Shown here: positions 37,068 to 49,099 of the stretch, piece by piece | How positions within the stretch are numbered: the stretch's first letter is position 1 | Layout of the letters: each line of letters starts with the position of its first letter | From: Owenia fusiformis | Lineage: Eukaryota; Annelida; Polychaeta; Sabellida; Oweniidae | Direction: 5' to 3' | Length of the DNA stretch: 64,000 bases | Assembly (NCBI GenBank): GCA_903813345.2 | Contig: CAIIXF020000007.1 | Span: 35,804,538-35,868,537, forward strand | Position numbers and translations under genes: made by a program | The notes under the pieces: model-generated | Database searches by the model: none | The model's input: only the letters and a program-made list of their open reading frames with translations | Told to the model about the DNA's origin: nothing

Positions 37068-38858
37068 TCACTCTTTGAACATCAGGTAGTCCTGGAGAGG
37101 TGTTGGAAGTCCTAGTTCACCCAAACATTGTTTGAAATTCTGTGGGACTTGCATTATTTGTTCCCTGATAGTGCTCCTGCACTGATGTTGCAGGCTACAA
37201 ACATCTGCCATATTGTCACATATAGTTAATATCTTATCCTCATTGCTTAGTCCTTTCACATATTCTTCCACCAGCTCTTTGAACCTAGGAATATCTGCCT
37301 GTGACATACATTTGGCTAGGTATTCATAAGGAGCAGGGTCCTTTATTGTCATTTTTAAAACGTGGTACATATCATCTGACAAATTACTATAATTTGAGTT
37401 ATTGTCATAATCCTCAATATCTTCTTCAATTCTTTTATTCAAACAATCTAGAAACAGACCTGGTATTGCTCCATTTTGAATAAGCAGTTCAAGTTTTTTA
37501 ACTTTTTTAACTTTGGAGTCCTCATCCTCAAGTGGTTGGTACATTTCGAATACACGAATGAGATTACCAGTGTCATGTGTTTCATCAAGTCTATATTTAT
37601 TAGCGAGTTTATTAGGATCAGCACCTAGTTCTAATAGTTCACTCATGATTTCAAATGATGAAGTATTGAATAATGCATTTGATGCATGCTCAGTATTGAG
37701 ACCATTTTTATCTTGTAGATTCATAGCAAGTTTAAAAATATCCAGGTTTCCTGTGCCTGCAGCATTAACTAATACCTGGCCTCTCTGTTCAGCAGTGATA
37801 TCTTCGGGGTAAGTCAAAGCGAGCTTGAAAATGTCAATGTTATGAGTTGATGCGGCTCTTTCTAAGAATGTACTTCTTTCTCCACTGCAGTATTCAGTAC
37901 CAAGTATGGCAGGGTCGGCACCATGTTTCAACAACAGTTCAACACAAGGGAAATTTGTTTGATACAAAGCATTTGATAGTGCATTTTGAGGTCCATCATC
38001 GATTGAGTACCCACTTACTGCATTAACATCAGCTCCGTGGTTTAATAAGAGCTCTACTATTTCAGGTTTCACTTTAACTCCACTTCTGTTTGGACTACAG
38101 GCATCCATAAGGGGCGAGAATGGGATATCATCCTGGTTATCAATCTCTTTCTCACTCTTGGGGTCATTCATAATATTCACATCTGTTCTTTTACAATCCA
38201 AGAGTATTTGGACCATCTCTATACTCTCTTCCTCAATTGCTATGTGAAGTGCCGCTCCTTGACAAAACATCCTTTTATTTGGATCTGCACCTTTGTCTAA
38301 CAAGAACTTCAGAATGGTTGGCTTGTTGTTTTCAATTGCGACTGACATAGCAGTACCATTGGTATCCATTCTGAAATCTATATCTGCCCCTGCTTGCTCA
38401 ATTAGCCATGTAAGGAGTTCAATGTCATCATGATAGATGGCATGCATAGCTGGTGTCATTATTCCTTGAGGTGAATATTGTACTTTTTCTAGTTCATCAA
38501 GGAACGCTTCATGTTCTTTCCAACCCTCATCAATTCTGTAAAAGTATCGCTTCTCAGGGATGAAATCGACTGGTGCCCCCTCCTCTCGAATGATATACTT
38601 TACTATATCAGGTTTATGTTTGTAAGAAGCTGTCATCAGAATTCTTTCCAAACATATTGATTGCGTGTCAACGTCACAATTCTTTTTCACCCAACCATAC
38701 ATTGCTTTTACATGATTCAATGCAGTTGTGGATTGCGATCGCAGATTATATCCATCATCATCATCAATTATCTTGATAAGACATGCATTGCAGGGGCCAT
38801 CCTCACAGCAATGCTTTGGGCTCCAAATAAATAATGAGTTGTCTACACCAGAAGCCAT
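37068..38858 (-). CDS. Ankyrin-repeat and SOCS-box (ASB-like) protein
   Basis: One uninterrupted 596-codon frame on the minus strand. The N-terminal part has a Cys-rich patch (CCEDGPCNACL). Ankyrin repeats follow from about residue 130 to 420, recognisable by TPAMHAIYHDDIELLTWLIE, GADPNKR, GAALHIAIEEESIEMVQILL, VELLLNHGADVNA and VELLLKHGADPA. The C-terminus (about 555-596) reads SLQHQCRSTIREQI, then LGLPTPLQDYL, matching the BC box and the LPxP Cul5 box of a SOCS box. By family, such proteins are substrate receptors of Elongin B/C-Cullin 5 ubiquitin ligases: the ankyrins bind the target and the SOCS box binds the ligase. The substrate is unknown. A 3' splice acceptor (tattttcag, minus strand) ends three bases before the ATG, so the 5' UTR is spliced. 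Start chosen as the first ATG after that acceptor. Confidence 0.85.
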   Translation of the reverse strand: MASGVDNSLFIWSPKHCCEDGPCNACLIKIIDDDDGYNLRSQSTTALNHVKAMYGWVKKNCDVDTQSICLERILMTASYKHKPDIVKYIIREEGAPVDFIPEKRYFYRIDEGWKEHEAFLDELEKVQYSPQGIMTPAMHAIYHDDIELLTWLIEQAGADIDFRMDTNGTAMSVAIENNKPTILKFLLDKGADPNKRMFCQGAALHIAIEEESIEMVQILLDCKRTDVNIMNDPKSEKEIDNQDDIPFSPLMDACSPNRSGVKVKPEIVELLLNHGADVNAVSGYSIDDGPQNALSNALYQTNFPCVELLLKHGADPAILGTEYCSGERSTFLERAASTHNIDIFKLALTYPEDITAEQRGQVLVNAAGTGNLDIFKLAMNLQDKNGLNTEHASNALFNTSSFEIMSELLELGADPNKLANKYRLDETHDTGNLIRVFEMYQPLEDEDSKVKKVKKLELLIQNGAIPGLFLDCLNKRIEEDIEDYDNNSNYSNLSDDMYHVLKMTIKDPAPYEYLAKCMSQADIPRFKELVEEYVKGLSNEDKILTICDNMADVCSLQHQCRSTIREQIMQVPQNFKQCLGELGLPTPLQDYLMFKE

Positions 38859-38861
38859 CTT

Positions 38862-38870
38862 CTGAAAATA
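38862..38870 (-). other. Splice acceptor just before the ASB-like start codon
   Basis: The minus strand reads tattttcag, then aagATGGCT. An intron in the 5' UTR, with untranslated exon(s) to the right, is the natural reading. No upstream exon is identified. Confidence 0.55.
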
Positions 38871-38915
38871 CAGAGTGTGAAATAGTGTAGTTCACCAGCA
38901 ATGGGGTTTTAACTA

Positions 38916-39396
38916 CAGGGTGGTAAAAAATGGAAACCCTAATACCATTTTCCTCATATCTTTGTCATTTTAAAAAATAATCCCTGATATTTTACACATC
39001 ATTCAATTTGCTACCAGCCTACCTAATTTCATGACCATCAGATTGATAGTCACAATGTTACAGTACTTTAAAGAACATGCCCAGTGGCCACTATAGAGTT
39101 GTGGGGAAATCTTTACTATCTTTATCTTTATCTGTGGGGATATAGCAGAGATAGAGTATATGAGAATGACCTCAGGACAATTGCAAACCTCAAAAGTGAG
39201 ATCATCTGTGTCATTCAGGCCATACATGCTGAGGAATGCATTCGGGTCATTGACAACTGTGCTGTTCTAAAGCACGATGATGGCCAAATGGTAGGAAATT
39301 GAATGATGTACAAATGTCTGAAATATCAGGGAGTAGTTTTTTAAAGTGACAAAGATATAAGGAAAATTCAGGGTCTCCATTCTTTTGACCACCCTG
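38916..39396 (+). mobile_element. Deleted mariner/Tc-like element, 481 bp
   Basis: Flanked by TA. The ends begin CAGGGTGGT and stay similar, inverted, for about 100 bp. A remnant open frame (39084-39302) carries LWGYSRDRVYENDLRTIANL, the kind of C-terminal phrase found in some mariner/Tc transposases. The DDE core is missing. It probably lies in the 5' intron of the ASB-like gene. Confidence 0.75.
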
Positions 39397-39592
39397 TACT
39401 AAGCAACCTGGTTTGTAATTCTTTCACCATGTAACCTAGGAAGCCCAAGGACAGAGAACTAAACATACTGGTAAGTAGATACGCAGTTAATATAATATAT
39501 ACATGTAGCCTAGCACTCTGGCTGTAAGAAGAAAAACCACATAAACCTACGTAGAGCAGCAGTCAGATCGCCATTGATTGGGCGGTAACAGG

Positions 39593-39750
39593 ACAACTCA
39601 TCCCTAAGACAACTCATCCCAAGACAACTCATCCCCAAGACATCTCATCCCAAGACAACTCATCCCAAGACATCTCATCCCAAGACATCTCATCCCAAGA
39701 CAACTCATCCCAAGACATCTCATCCCAAGACAACTCATCCCCAAGACAAT
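39593..39750 (+). repeat. Left terminal array of 15-bp units
   Basis: About ten units of CAAGACAACTCATCC or CAAGACATCTCATCC with occasional extra C. Confidence 0.9.
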
Positions 39751-40151
39751 TCTTTCCAACTTGATGTATAACATAATTTTATACAACTAATTTTCACTTT
39801 TGAAAGAATGAAAAATATTTAGAGATTTTAGCAGTTAGCACACTGGTCATGGAATATCTTTGTTTATTCCATAGTTAGCATGATATTCATAGGATAACAT
39901 GTGAAAATAAAAACGGTATTTTTGTAATCAGTGGTAAAATATGATATTTTTGACAAATTTTCACTTAACCATAGCATACGGTTTTTTAGCCATGACATAC
40001 GACGTCGTATGCGATGGTTTATGGATTTTTGCTACTTCAGACTCAAAACGAGGCTAAGTGTCAAAATCGCCGGATCGTTTGGAAAATTCTAATTAAATCA
40101 CTTAATTTCCGACGATTCTGACGATGACTTTAACTATGGAATAAAAAGAAC

Positions 40152-40285
40152 ATCCTATGATTTACTCGTGATATGATTTTAATCCACTCATGGATATTGA
40201 TATCTGCACTCTCTCGCTACGCTCGCTCGTGCAGATATCATATCCATTCGTGGATAAAAATCATATCACTCATAAATCATAGGAT
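40152..40285. repeat. 134-bp fold-back inside the 1775-bp element
   Basis: Left arm atcctatgatttactcgtga... and right arm ...tcactcataaatcataggat are inverted over about 57 bp around the G+C-rich centre tctctcgctacgctcgctcg. Confidence 0.8.
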
Positions 40286-40564
40286 ATCCTCTATTTATTT
40301 TTCATGCTGTATTCTAAACTGACACATTTGATATTTTGTCATGCTGTATATTTGCTTAATATTTTTGTGTTTTGTAGAGGTGCAACAATTAGTGCAGAGG
40401 GGCCATTCAACGATCATGGACCAGTGCCAAAATATATTTAAGTTTGGATATTTCATCAAGACTAACATCTATTTTTATTATCTACAAAGAAACCCCCTAG
40501 ATAAACATTATTTCAGCTGATATTCCTCTTGAAACATGGTGGATCTTAAAAATATAAAAGTGGA

Positions 40565-40742
40565 TTTCCCCTTTTTCAAGCTTTGAACTGAATTTACACT
40601 TCTTAAGGCTGAAATTGATAGTTTATCCATACATTTTAAGAAAATAGGTATGTCAAAGAAGATGTTAAGCCAAATGTTGCCTTGATAGCTCAGAATTTTT
40701 TTTGATTTTCCTATTTTCTCCCTACAGGCCTTGTTGCCCCTG
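40565..40742 (+). repeat. Dispersed repeat, second copy of 24053-24245
   Basis: Same order and orientation of blocks as 24053-24245, with substitutions and short indels. Confidence 0.75.
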
Positions 40743-41198
40743 TGGGATAAAGATAAACATGTTCAAATTAATACTTTGATTATCAAATCAAGATCATCAA
40801 AGGTGCAGGATTAACTCAGTTAGAATGTATTATCCAAGGTGCTATCAGAATAATTCTCTCCGATTAATTCAGTCTTTGTTTTAAAATATTTTAATCCTAA
40901 ATAAGATTGCCAATTTCAAACTTTCAGATTTATGATGATTAAATTTGAAAATAATGTCTATGACTTTTATGTTCAATTCTATATTCTCAAATCTATTTAG
41001 AATAACCCAGAATTAATCAAAATAGCGGCAGTACAGTACTTACAAGTAAAACAATAACTTTCAAGTGCCATTTCAAAATGCTAAAAATCAGTATTAAAAA
41101 TTGAGTGTGTTATCAGAAGTCACTTTATAATCATAAAAATGAAAAGGGATATCTATAATATAGAGGACAAAATAATTTATCACTTATAGAATCTACAA

Positions 41199-41350
41199 GT
41201 GGGATGAGTTGTCTTGGGATGAGATGTCTTGGGATGAGATGTCTTGGGATGAGATGTCTTGGGATGAGTTGTCTTGGGGATGACTTGTCTTGGGATGAGT
41301 TGTCTTAGGGATGACTTGTCTTGGGATGAGTTGTCTTGGGATGAGTTGTC
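41199..41350 (-). repeat. Right terminal array of 15-bp units (inverted)
   Basis: About ten units of GGATGAGTTGTCTTG, GGATGAGATGTCTTG or GGATGACTTGTCTTG. The extra-base variants differ in order from the left array. Confidence 0.9.
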
Positions 41351-41964
41351 TAGAAACCGATTGGGCAGCCTCGACAGAATGATGAAAAACTGCACTGGTT
41401 CGAATATGATGTATAGATGTCACTGGAATCACGTTCTTTCAATTGCTTTGATTGGTTGGGAACTTCTTTGTAAGCCGTATTCTGATTGGTTATTCTATTC
41501 TGCAAAGATGGTGACCTTCGCGACAACGTAAACTATATTTCTCCCTGGATTATTGTAAAATTTAATGATAAAGTGAAGATATCGTATTCTATAAGAAAGC
41601 AAAGCAGATAAACAACATATAGAAGGATAAATTCGAGCTATCTATTTTTCTACTCCCAGTGTCCAACGCCAGGAAATTAGCGCCGAAGGTAAAGGTACTT
41701 ATTTTCTAAAAGTCAAACTCAGAAGTCAGAAACTGACTGACATTGCTACAAAAGTGAAAGTGAAACACCTTTTTTGGCTAAGTGAAAGTTTTAGATTTTA
41801 GGTCTATGATGATAATTGATCATTATTTCTGATCGGAATAAGTCAACGCAAACTTTTAAAACTTTAAATCACCCAACGTCATGAATAGATCTAGATTTGT
41901 ATGATTCAGTCTCAGGCTCTTCAGAGTCTTCAGCGGGATTCGGGAATACATGTAGATTTAGCGC

Positions 41965-42474
41965 GCGGAGATGCATCAAACTTCACCGTATGGGGTACTT
42001 TATCCTGTGCCAGGATTATAGTCCTGAGATTGTCTCAATCTTTTGCCTGTATGATTACAACATGGGAGAATTACGCCTCTTACACTCAAGATACCTACTT
42101 CAATAGATTCCTTGGTATTTTAGCATTCTGTTATGAAAAATTTTCTCATTCTGCCAGTAAACCCAGATAATTGTGGATTCAACTACACGAAAAGAATGCT
42201 AAAATACCAAGGAATCTATTGAAGTAGGTATCTTTTAAGTGTAAGAGGCGTAGCAAATTGTCTCATGTTGTAACCATACAGGCAAAATATTGAGACGTTC
42301 CCAGGACTATAGTCCTGGCACGGGATAAAGTAACCCTAGGGATAAGGGTTACTTTGTCATGGGGGTATTTCAACATTAGCTATATTTTCAATTAATGCAG
42401 TCCGCCATGCTCATTGTTTCGAAATAGCCCCATGATGAAGTAACCCCATATGTCGAAGTTCAGCGCATCTCCCT
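41965..42474. mobile_element. ~510-bp fold-back element with a nested small MITE
   Basis: Arms of about 140 bp (41994-42133 and 42196-42336) are inverted: cctacttcaatagattcctt and gccaggattatagtcctgag pair with the other side. The outermost block (ggagatgcatcaaacttcac) is inverted again at 42428-42474. The right arm is interrupted by a small element with ends GTTACTTTGTCATGGGG and CCCCATGATGAAGTAAC (42349-42445). Confidence 0.75.
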
Positions 42475-42647
42475 TAAGAGTGAGGTTGGTTTGATAACTA
42501 GAGGATATTTTACAGAAAAGAACTGTCATCCTTGTTTACATTTGTTCACATTTTGCCGACATTTATTTTTGGAATTATCACATTTGATTATAAGATGATT
42601 ACGGTTTATAGGCATAATTTGCCTGTCTAACCGATCAATACTTAAAG

Positions 42648-42842
42648 TTAGTAACGATGTATAAAATGATAGTCCACTGTATGATCATATTTCATTGGGT
42701 GATTGTACCAGTGGGAGTCCAATCTGTTTTTGAACTGATTTACACTTTGGGCATTTACTACCCATTCTGGTATACAATTCCATTGTTTTACCACTCTCTG
42801 GCTAAATGTGTGCTGTCTTGAATTTGAGATTGAAAAATGCAA
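42648..42842 (-). pseudogene. C-terminal fragment of a non-LTR retrotransposon RT
   Basis: The minus-strand frame reads SNSRQHTFSQRVVKQWNCIP, EWVVNAQSVNQFKNRLDSHW and a stop soon after. The FSQRV...WN.LP...V.A.SVN.FKNRLD pattern is the usual C-terminal end of many invertebrate LINE RT proteins. A stop just upstream shows it is a relic. Confidence 0.7.
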
Positions 42843-42899
42843 ATTAGTTCAAGAGGTTAATTTTTTCAACTTTTGGAAGTGCATGGCAGGGTAACATAG

Positions 42900-45270
42900 C
42901 CTGCCTGTTCTCTGTTCATCATCCAAGGGCGCCGCTCGTTGCATTGCCTTCGGCTTATCTATGCTATATATGTGGGACAATATGGTTACATTACCACTCA
43001 CTCTAATTTTTCATCATGTATGAACATTTTTTGATTTTGATATCTGTCAGTGTCAATATTGGTCATTGGAGTAGGATTCCCAAAATCATTTTGGTATTAT
43101 ACCATATCTTCTTGTTTCAAAACCAGTTATCTTGCTTTAGTGACAGCATTAAAATAAGAAGGATACAAGGTTTCAGGTTAGATTTTTACAGTGAACGCTA
43201 TTCAGATGAAATGGCTCATAGATATAAACATTTCATTGTACAATGTATATATAAACTGATAAGCATACATCTATATGCTAAAGATGTGTTTTGATGAACA
43301 TATTTAGATATTGACAGCGAATTAATACCAGTCCTGAAGGATTGACTTTATAGCAGGACAGAGAAGGGAAGGGGTTAAAAGAATATGTCTAGATTTTTAT
43401 ATATTTAAGGAAATTAATATTCACATCATGAATTGTTGAATAAAGAACTCAGTTCTGTACTCCCATATGACATTCTTACATCGTCATTATTACATCTTAG
43501 TTAAGCAAAACCTCTAATTAATTTCCCCTGGAGTGCATTCCGCTCTAAGGGGGAAGTGTATTTATTCCTTATCAGTGAACTAATTAATTAGCATTATTAC
43601 CAGGCCAATAAGCCCAGAAAGAATTATTTGATAAAAGCTACAGGATTCTTTATTATATTTCTAAGATCTTCACACACTGTTCTATAATGTAATTATAAGT
43701 GAAAGACATGCTTAAAGGCTTTAAAACTCCATGGTGTAAACTAATACATATCCATTTAATTCTTTTGTCTCTTTAGAAATTATATAATAGTAAATCCCCC
43801 TTAATTAACCCTACCAATTTGAAAATACTGCAGACAGGAATATATTGAATGGAAATTTTGTGGCAATTAAGAATAGTCTTAATTGAAAATGTTTTATATT
43901 ATTGAAAGTCTATCGCAAGATTTAATCTTAATCTCTAGATTTATTTAGGTTTGTTCCCACGTATTAACTGTTGTCATAATCCTTGATTGTCACACTCCTT
44001 ATTAGCTATCTAAGATTCAAGTCTTTGGGGTATTAGGGGGGGGGGGGTATTCAGAAATCCCGATGACCGCACAATCCTTTTTGATAAACAGCCCCCCCCC
44101 CCTTCTTTTACTCATTATTTCTTTAAGACAAACTGCCACAACATCTCATTCCTAGGACAACCACCCCATATGTGAAAAACAATAGGTAGTTAATAAGCTT
44201 GACTAATGTATCAATTAAACGTGTCAGACTTACCATGAGTTTCAATTTTCTAATTTGTAAATTTAGAGAATGTTCTCAATAACAGTCTCTGAGAAATCAG
44301 ATCTCATTAAGATTGGATTCTATTCCCTTGTTAGTCAAGTCAACATATTATAGTGTTCTGTTTTCAACTTTATTAAATGTTTTCTAATAGAAATAGAATC
44401 AAGTATACATTTTTTGTGAGGCATCTACATACTGGATTACTATATTTATCATGATTTGTTATATGTATATTCATTTCTCCACCAATTGTAAACTACAATT
44501 TAGTTGTAATTTGAACAAGGATAATTAAACTAAATATTTTTTAGTCTTTGCTGATTCTAATTCTCTTATTCATTCTTCATTCGAATAGCTCTTTCACTAC
44601 TATTATACACAAAAGAAATATAACAGTATTCCAGATAGCATTTTTGCACTCATTGAATATTGAATGGATACCCAAAATAGCTTCAACTTGTAAAACTACA
44701 CTCTAACTACTTCGGATAAATTTATAGTTTTGATGCTGGCAAAATCGTTATGCTCTCAAATGCAGCTTCTAAGGTCTTGTAGGGGATGCGAAAGATGTTG
44801 TGATATGGTTCTCTGACCATAATATCTGATTGGATAGAGGCTTAATCAAAGAATTGTATATAATTCTAAGAGGGTTCCTGAGGGTTACACTCTTGTCAAG
44901 GGTTGTACATTCATTATTGTTCTTGCACTCACCTCTGTTATATCTTATCTCGCATAAGACTTGAAGTCACTTATATGATAGTGATTTCAATAACATTTGC
45001 AGAACTTGAAATGTGAAAGTCATATCCGGTGAACAGAACTTGAAAGAACCAACTAGTTTCGATTTCCAAAGTTTGCATGCATTTAATATAATTTAAAAGT
45101 AAAGTGAGTATTTGATGAAATTCATACAGTTCAAGTGAAGATGGATTTTATAAAAACTTTTTTTGAAGAAAATTTTTGGTTAAGACTTTTTTATATTCTT
45201 TAGGTTTATAATAATATATCACCAAATGTTTTTCTTACATCAAATAATGTGTGGAATTAATATTTTCAGG
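42900..45270. other. Gene-free AT-rich region
   Basis: No coding sequence recognised. A run of 13 G (about 44037-44049) and a run of about 12 C (44091-44102) face each other and could fold. Confidence 0.4.
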
Positions 45271-45358
45271 GTTGTGAAGATGATTAAATAGACACCATCT
45301 ATCCATATAAGAATTCCCAGCAGAACCTGATTAATATATGGTCTTCACACCAAACAGG
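45271..45358 (+). other. Possible untranslated exon
   Basis: 88 bp between a good acceptor (tatttt-cag) and a consensus donor (CAG|gtaaga). It has stops in the frames I checked, so it would be non-coding, perhaps a 5' UTR exon of the gene whose start codon is at 58590. Splice-signal match only. Confidence 0.25.
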
Positions 45359-48300
45359 TAAGAGGCATTTTGGTATAATAGGGAGTTTAAGCTTGCATAT
45401 AAAATTGAAACGCCAACCAAGTTTTCTTGATTCCAATTCATGAGCTCTCATTGATTCGTATATCAACCATGACACATGAACACCTGCTAAGTGCTAATCC
45501 AAATACTTACCAGTTGTGTTCAGATTAGACAGGTTTTGCGAGGTTTGTTTGGAAAATTGTACATTATATACAAATTGAGCAATACCCATTTTGTACTACC
45601 AAAGTTTGAGTTACATGGACTTTATTCTTCAGTGAAAGTATGAGTTATAGCAACTACAATAAAAAATATAATATTGAGCAAAAAAGTATTCAGTCGAGAA
45701 AAATGTTCAAAATTGATCAAGATATGAACATATGAATTTTGCTATTTATAAATCCGAATTTAGTTAGAAAAAGGCATCAATGAGTAATTGTTTTCTCTTA
45801 ATTTACGTGAAGGTTAGCAAGCGTTAATTATATTTAAAGGTCCTGGTCTTGAAGATTTAGCTGAAAAGCTTAGATTATGTCAATGTTATCAGAATATTTA
45901 AATATAAATAAGGCTCTTCCAATAGACAGAAAGGATCATTCTTGATCTCTACAGATTTCTAGTATTTGTTCATAAGATTTCCACCCTCGTCTATGTTACA
46001 TATTCAAATTCAAGTTTACCGATCACTAGAAATCGTACGGTCAAGTCAGTGTACCAACAAATAGATTGTGCTATTCTTGGAATATGGTCCTATTTATTTA
46101 AGTTCTTGATTTCCATACAAGGTAAGACTGAATTTAAACAAATTGAAAGTTTGAATTTGATCTGAATATTTGACCTGCATGATCAGTTAGTATGTAAAGC
46201 AAATACAAGAGATTTTATGAATTTGAATTGTGATATCGTAGTAAATCTGGCTTTCCATTGTGTCTTTATAGTAATAATTTCTTGTGAAAGGGTTTGAGAA
46301 GAAAGCTTATAAGATTCAATGTGGAAAACCTCAATCGAGATAATCCATTTAAAGATAGGTATTAGAAATTGAATTGTTCATAATGAATCACACACATAAA
46401 TTTCAACGTTTTAGGGAATTTTGGTTGTAAGCCATTATTGCACAATACTGCTAAGTTGGTAAAGTTCCAAGAATTTTTCAAGGATAATTTACTGTTAGAA
46501 ACTTAGAAAGCCAAATTGGATCTGAATATGGATTTAAGAAACACCAGAAATGTGCCCGGTCTTATATTTTTATTTCAAGTTTTCAAAAGAATATCATGTA
46601 GATATTGCCCTCAAATACACCTTCTTTGATGAACGTTTAAAATAAGCAGTTTCTTGCAGGGCTTTGAACTTACTGAATAATCAACATAGGAATCAATGAA
46701 TGAAAAGCTAATTGAGTCCTAAAACAAAGAAAGATCAATGCCCATTCCAAGTTCAGATCCTAACTCCATGTTCACTCATTCATTGTCAGGAGTGTAATTC
46801 ATAAAGTCCATAGACCTGTTTGCCTTTATCCTGTAGAATATTATTGAATTTGATTGAATTGTATTAACTTCAGTTTGGTCCTGGTTTGTATGCTCACTAT
46901 TGATATTTACCTACACCTTGAGTGCTCTTGTAGTAGTAGAACTTACAATGCCATACATAAGGCTATAACGCTTTCTCCCAAACAATAGGCTAACGTCATT
47001 TATGATTATAGTAAGTTTGTACTCTTATGTGTTGATCTCAAGCTTGTGTGCTTTCTCCACCTTTGGATAATTTGGGCTATGGGTATATTGTCTGTTTATT
47101 GCATTCTTCGTTGGATCCTCTCTTCTTATCTTTGATGTATTGAAATTTTACCATTTGGGTATTTTATACAGGGGCATCTACGTCCAACTCTGATAAGTGT
47201 TTCGTTAAGATTATCGATTTCAACGAATGTTGACCAGGAAAGGATTTCAATATTGTTCACACTTTTGCAAGGCAAATGACCTTCAGAATCTTTAGATACT
47301 TTAAAAATACTTGAAACTTTCTCTTATTTGATTGTTATTTTAAGTGCTATGACCTTGTTTGGGTAGTCCTTTGAGCCTTTCATTGGTGGGGATGTTGGAC
47401 TGCAAAGATATTCAAAATTAGGTAGATTGGATTGTATTTTGAGATAAATCAAAAGCTTGATGAATTAATCAGTAATTCTGTGGAACTTATTAGTTACTGA
47501 ATATGGTCAAATATCATTATGGTTGGTGATATAGCCTTGTTTGAGATATTTTGAAATGGTGATATTTTTTCTGTTTTTCATAGCTAGCTTGTACCATTGT
47601 ACCATTATACCCTGATCCAAGACTTGAAGAGTAAAAGAAAGACGCTCTTCATTGGTTTCTCTCTCAGGATTAGTTCTCTACTTTTTCAAATTGTCAACTT
47701 GTTGAATAAGTTTTTCAATACTCTTTGTAGTTTTGTAGAGATGTTTGTATTTTTCTCAAGGTGAAGCAGCAGCCAATAGCTTCAATCCTGAAAAATCTCT
47801 ATCTTTAAGTAAGAGTAAATAGACACCAATCTTGCGAAGGGTTGCTGTATGTCATTTCATTGTCTCAAAGTTTAATCAACCATGGATCAACACTTTAAAA
47901 GGACCGTTATATATATTTTTGAAATGAGACTTCTTTGGTTCACTAATCTTTGTTTTTATTGCAGAAGGTGCAAGGTGTAAGTTGAACTTGAATCAAAAAA
48001 TCGGTTTATATATTTGCCCTTGACAAATAGCTTTCAGATTGAATAGTTTTACAAATAAAGATTTTATTTTCTGAGACAAAGTGAAAAAGTACTAAGAAAA
48101 CAATTAAACTTCACTTTTGCCTTGGTTTATTCTTCACTCTTGGCTTCTTTGTCTGTATGCCTTTGTGCAGGACATTGTGATATATAGTCATATAGTATAC
48201 TATATAATGGCAAGTAGATTGTGTACAGTATATCGTTTGTGTGATCGTTTGTAGATTCAGCTGCTTTTGTGGCATTATCCTCAAATGTTCCACGGTGAAT

Positions 48301-49099
48301 TTCGCTGTCCTCTTCTGTGTTTCTGTTTGATCATACAGGATTCTCAAATATAAGACGTATTGTTTTGGAATAATTTGCTTGTATTTAAGGTTACGGTTGC
48401 ATGTTTTGTAACTGGAGGAGCAATGATGTATGTGCAGTTGTCTAACCGCAGATGGTGGCCATTTTTCTTCATTTTTATTTTTGTCATGATTTGTCATATA
48501 GAAAACTGTCTGGAATAGAAAACTGTCAAATGAACCATCTTTGCAACTGCTTCAAATATTGTCTAAATATAGTTGGAACAGATTGTTTCCAAATATGTAA
48601 AGAAAGGGTGAAGAGGTCTGGGGAAGGGGTACTTTGTTACTGGCCAGCTATGTTTTAACCAAACCATTTCTTCCGGTCCAACAAGCAAAGTCAAGACTCG
48701 TTCAAATAGGACAAATTTTCCAACACACACAATCGCTTCTTTCATGCTCATCCTTATGTACTGAAAATATAAACTATGAAAAACAGCAAATCAAAATTTA
48801 AAGTCTATTTTTGCTCACTCTGTAAATGTTATCTATATGTAAGTTAATGTCGATCATATCATTTTATACAGGAAGGTCAACAAAGAGCCTTATAGAGATC
48901 TTACACCTAATCAATATGCCAACACAATTGCTCTACCAGAGTTGACAATGTCAGATAAGTGTAGATAGAGTAAGACGACAGTAAGCACTCGTGTAAAGTA
49001 CTCTCTAGTCAATGAACAACCAGCCAGAATTGTATGTAATGAATGACGTCCAATTGTTAACTGTTGTGGAGAAGCATATTCAATTAGAACGGGGCGGTA
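45359..49099. other. Gene-free AT-rich region
   Basis: No domain recognised. A 128-codon minus-strand frame (48111-48497) has no identifiable motif and is not called. Donor-like GTAAGA occurs at about 46122. Confidence 0.4.

Larger units (their letters stand above)
39576..41366. mobile_element. 1775-bp element with inverted ends made of 15-bp tandem repeats
   Basis: The element is 39584-41358, flanked by perfect 8-bp duplications GATTGGGC (39576-39583, 41359-41366). The ends read GGTAACAGGACAACTC and, inverted, GGTTTCTAGACAACTC. Each end continues into an array of CAAGACA(A/T)CTCATCC units (left 39593-39750; right, inverted, 41199-41350). No transposase inside. The structure resembles Foldback/Galileo-like elements, whose ends are arrays; an 8-bp duplication also fits hAT, P or Merlin-type insertion. 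Confidence 0.85.

Noticed and set aside
39593-41350. CRISPR-like array of short regular units
   Set aside because: Units are contiguous with no spacers, the genome is eukaryotic, and the two arrays are the ends of a transposable element.
43016-43294. 92-codon plus-strand frame near the LINE relic
   Set aside because: No motif recognised and no link to the LINE frame, which is on the other strand.
48111-48497. 128-codon minus-strand frame as a gene
   Set aside because: No domain, no conserved pattern and unclear coding composition; frames of this size occur by chance in 64 kb.
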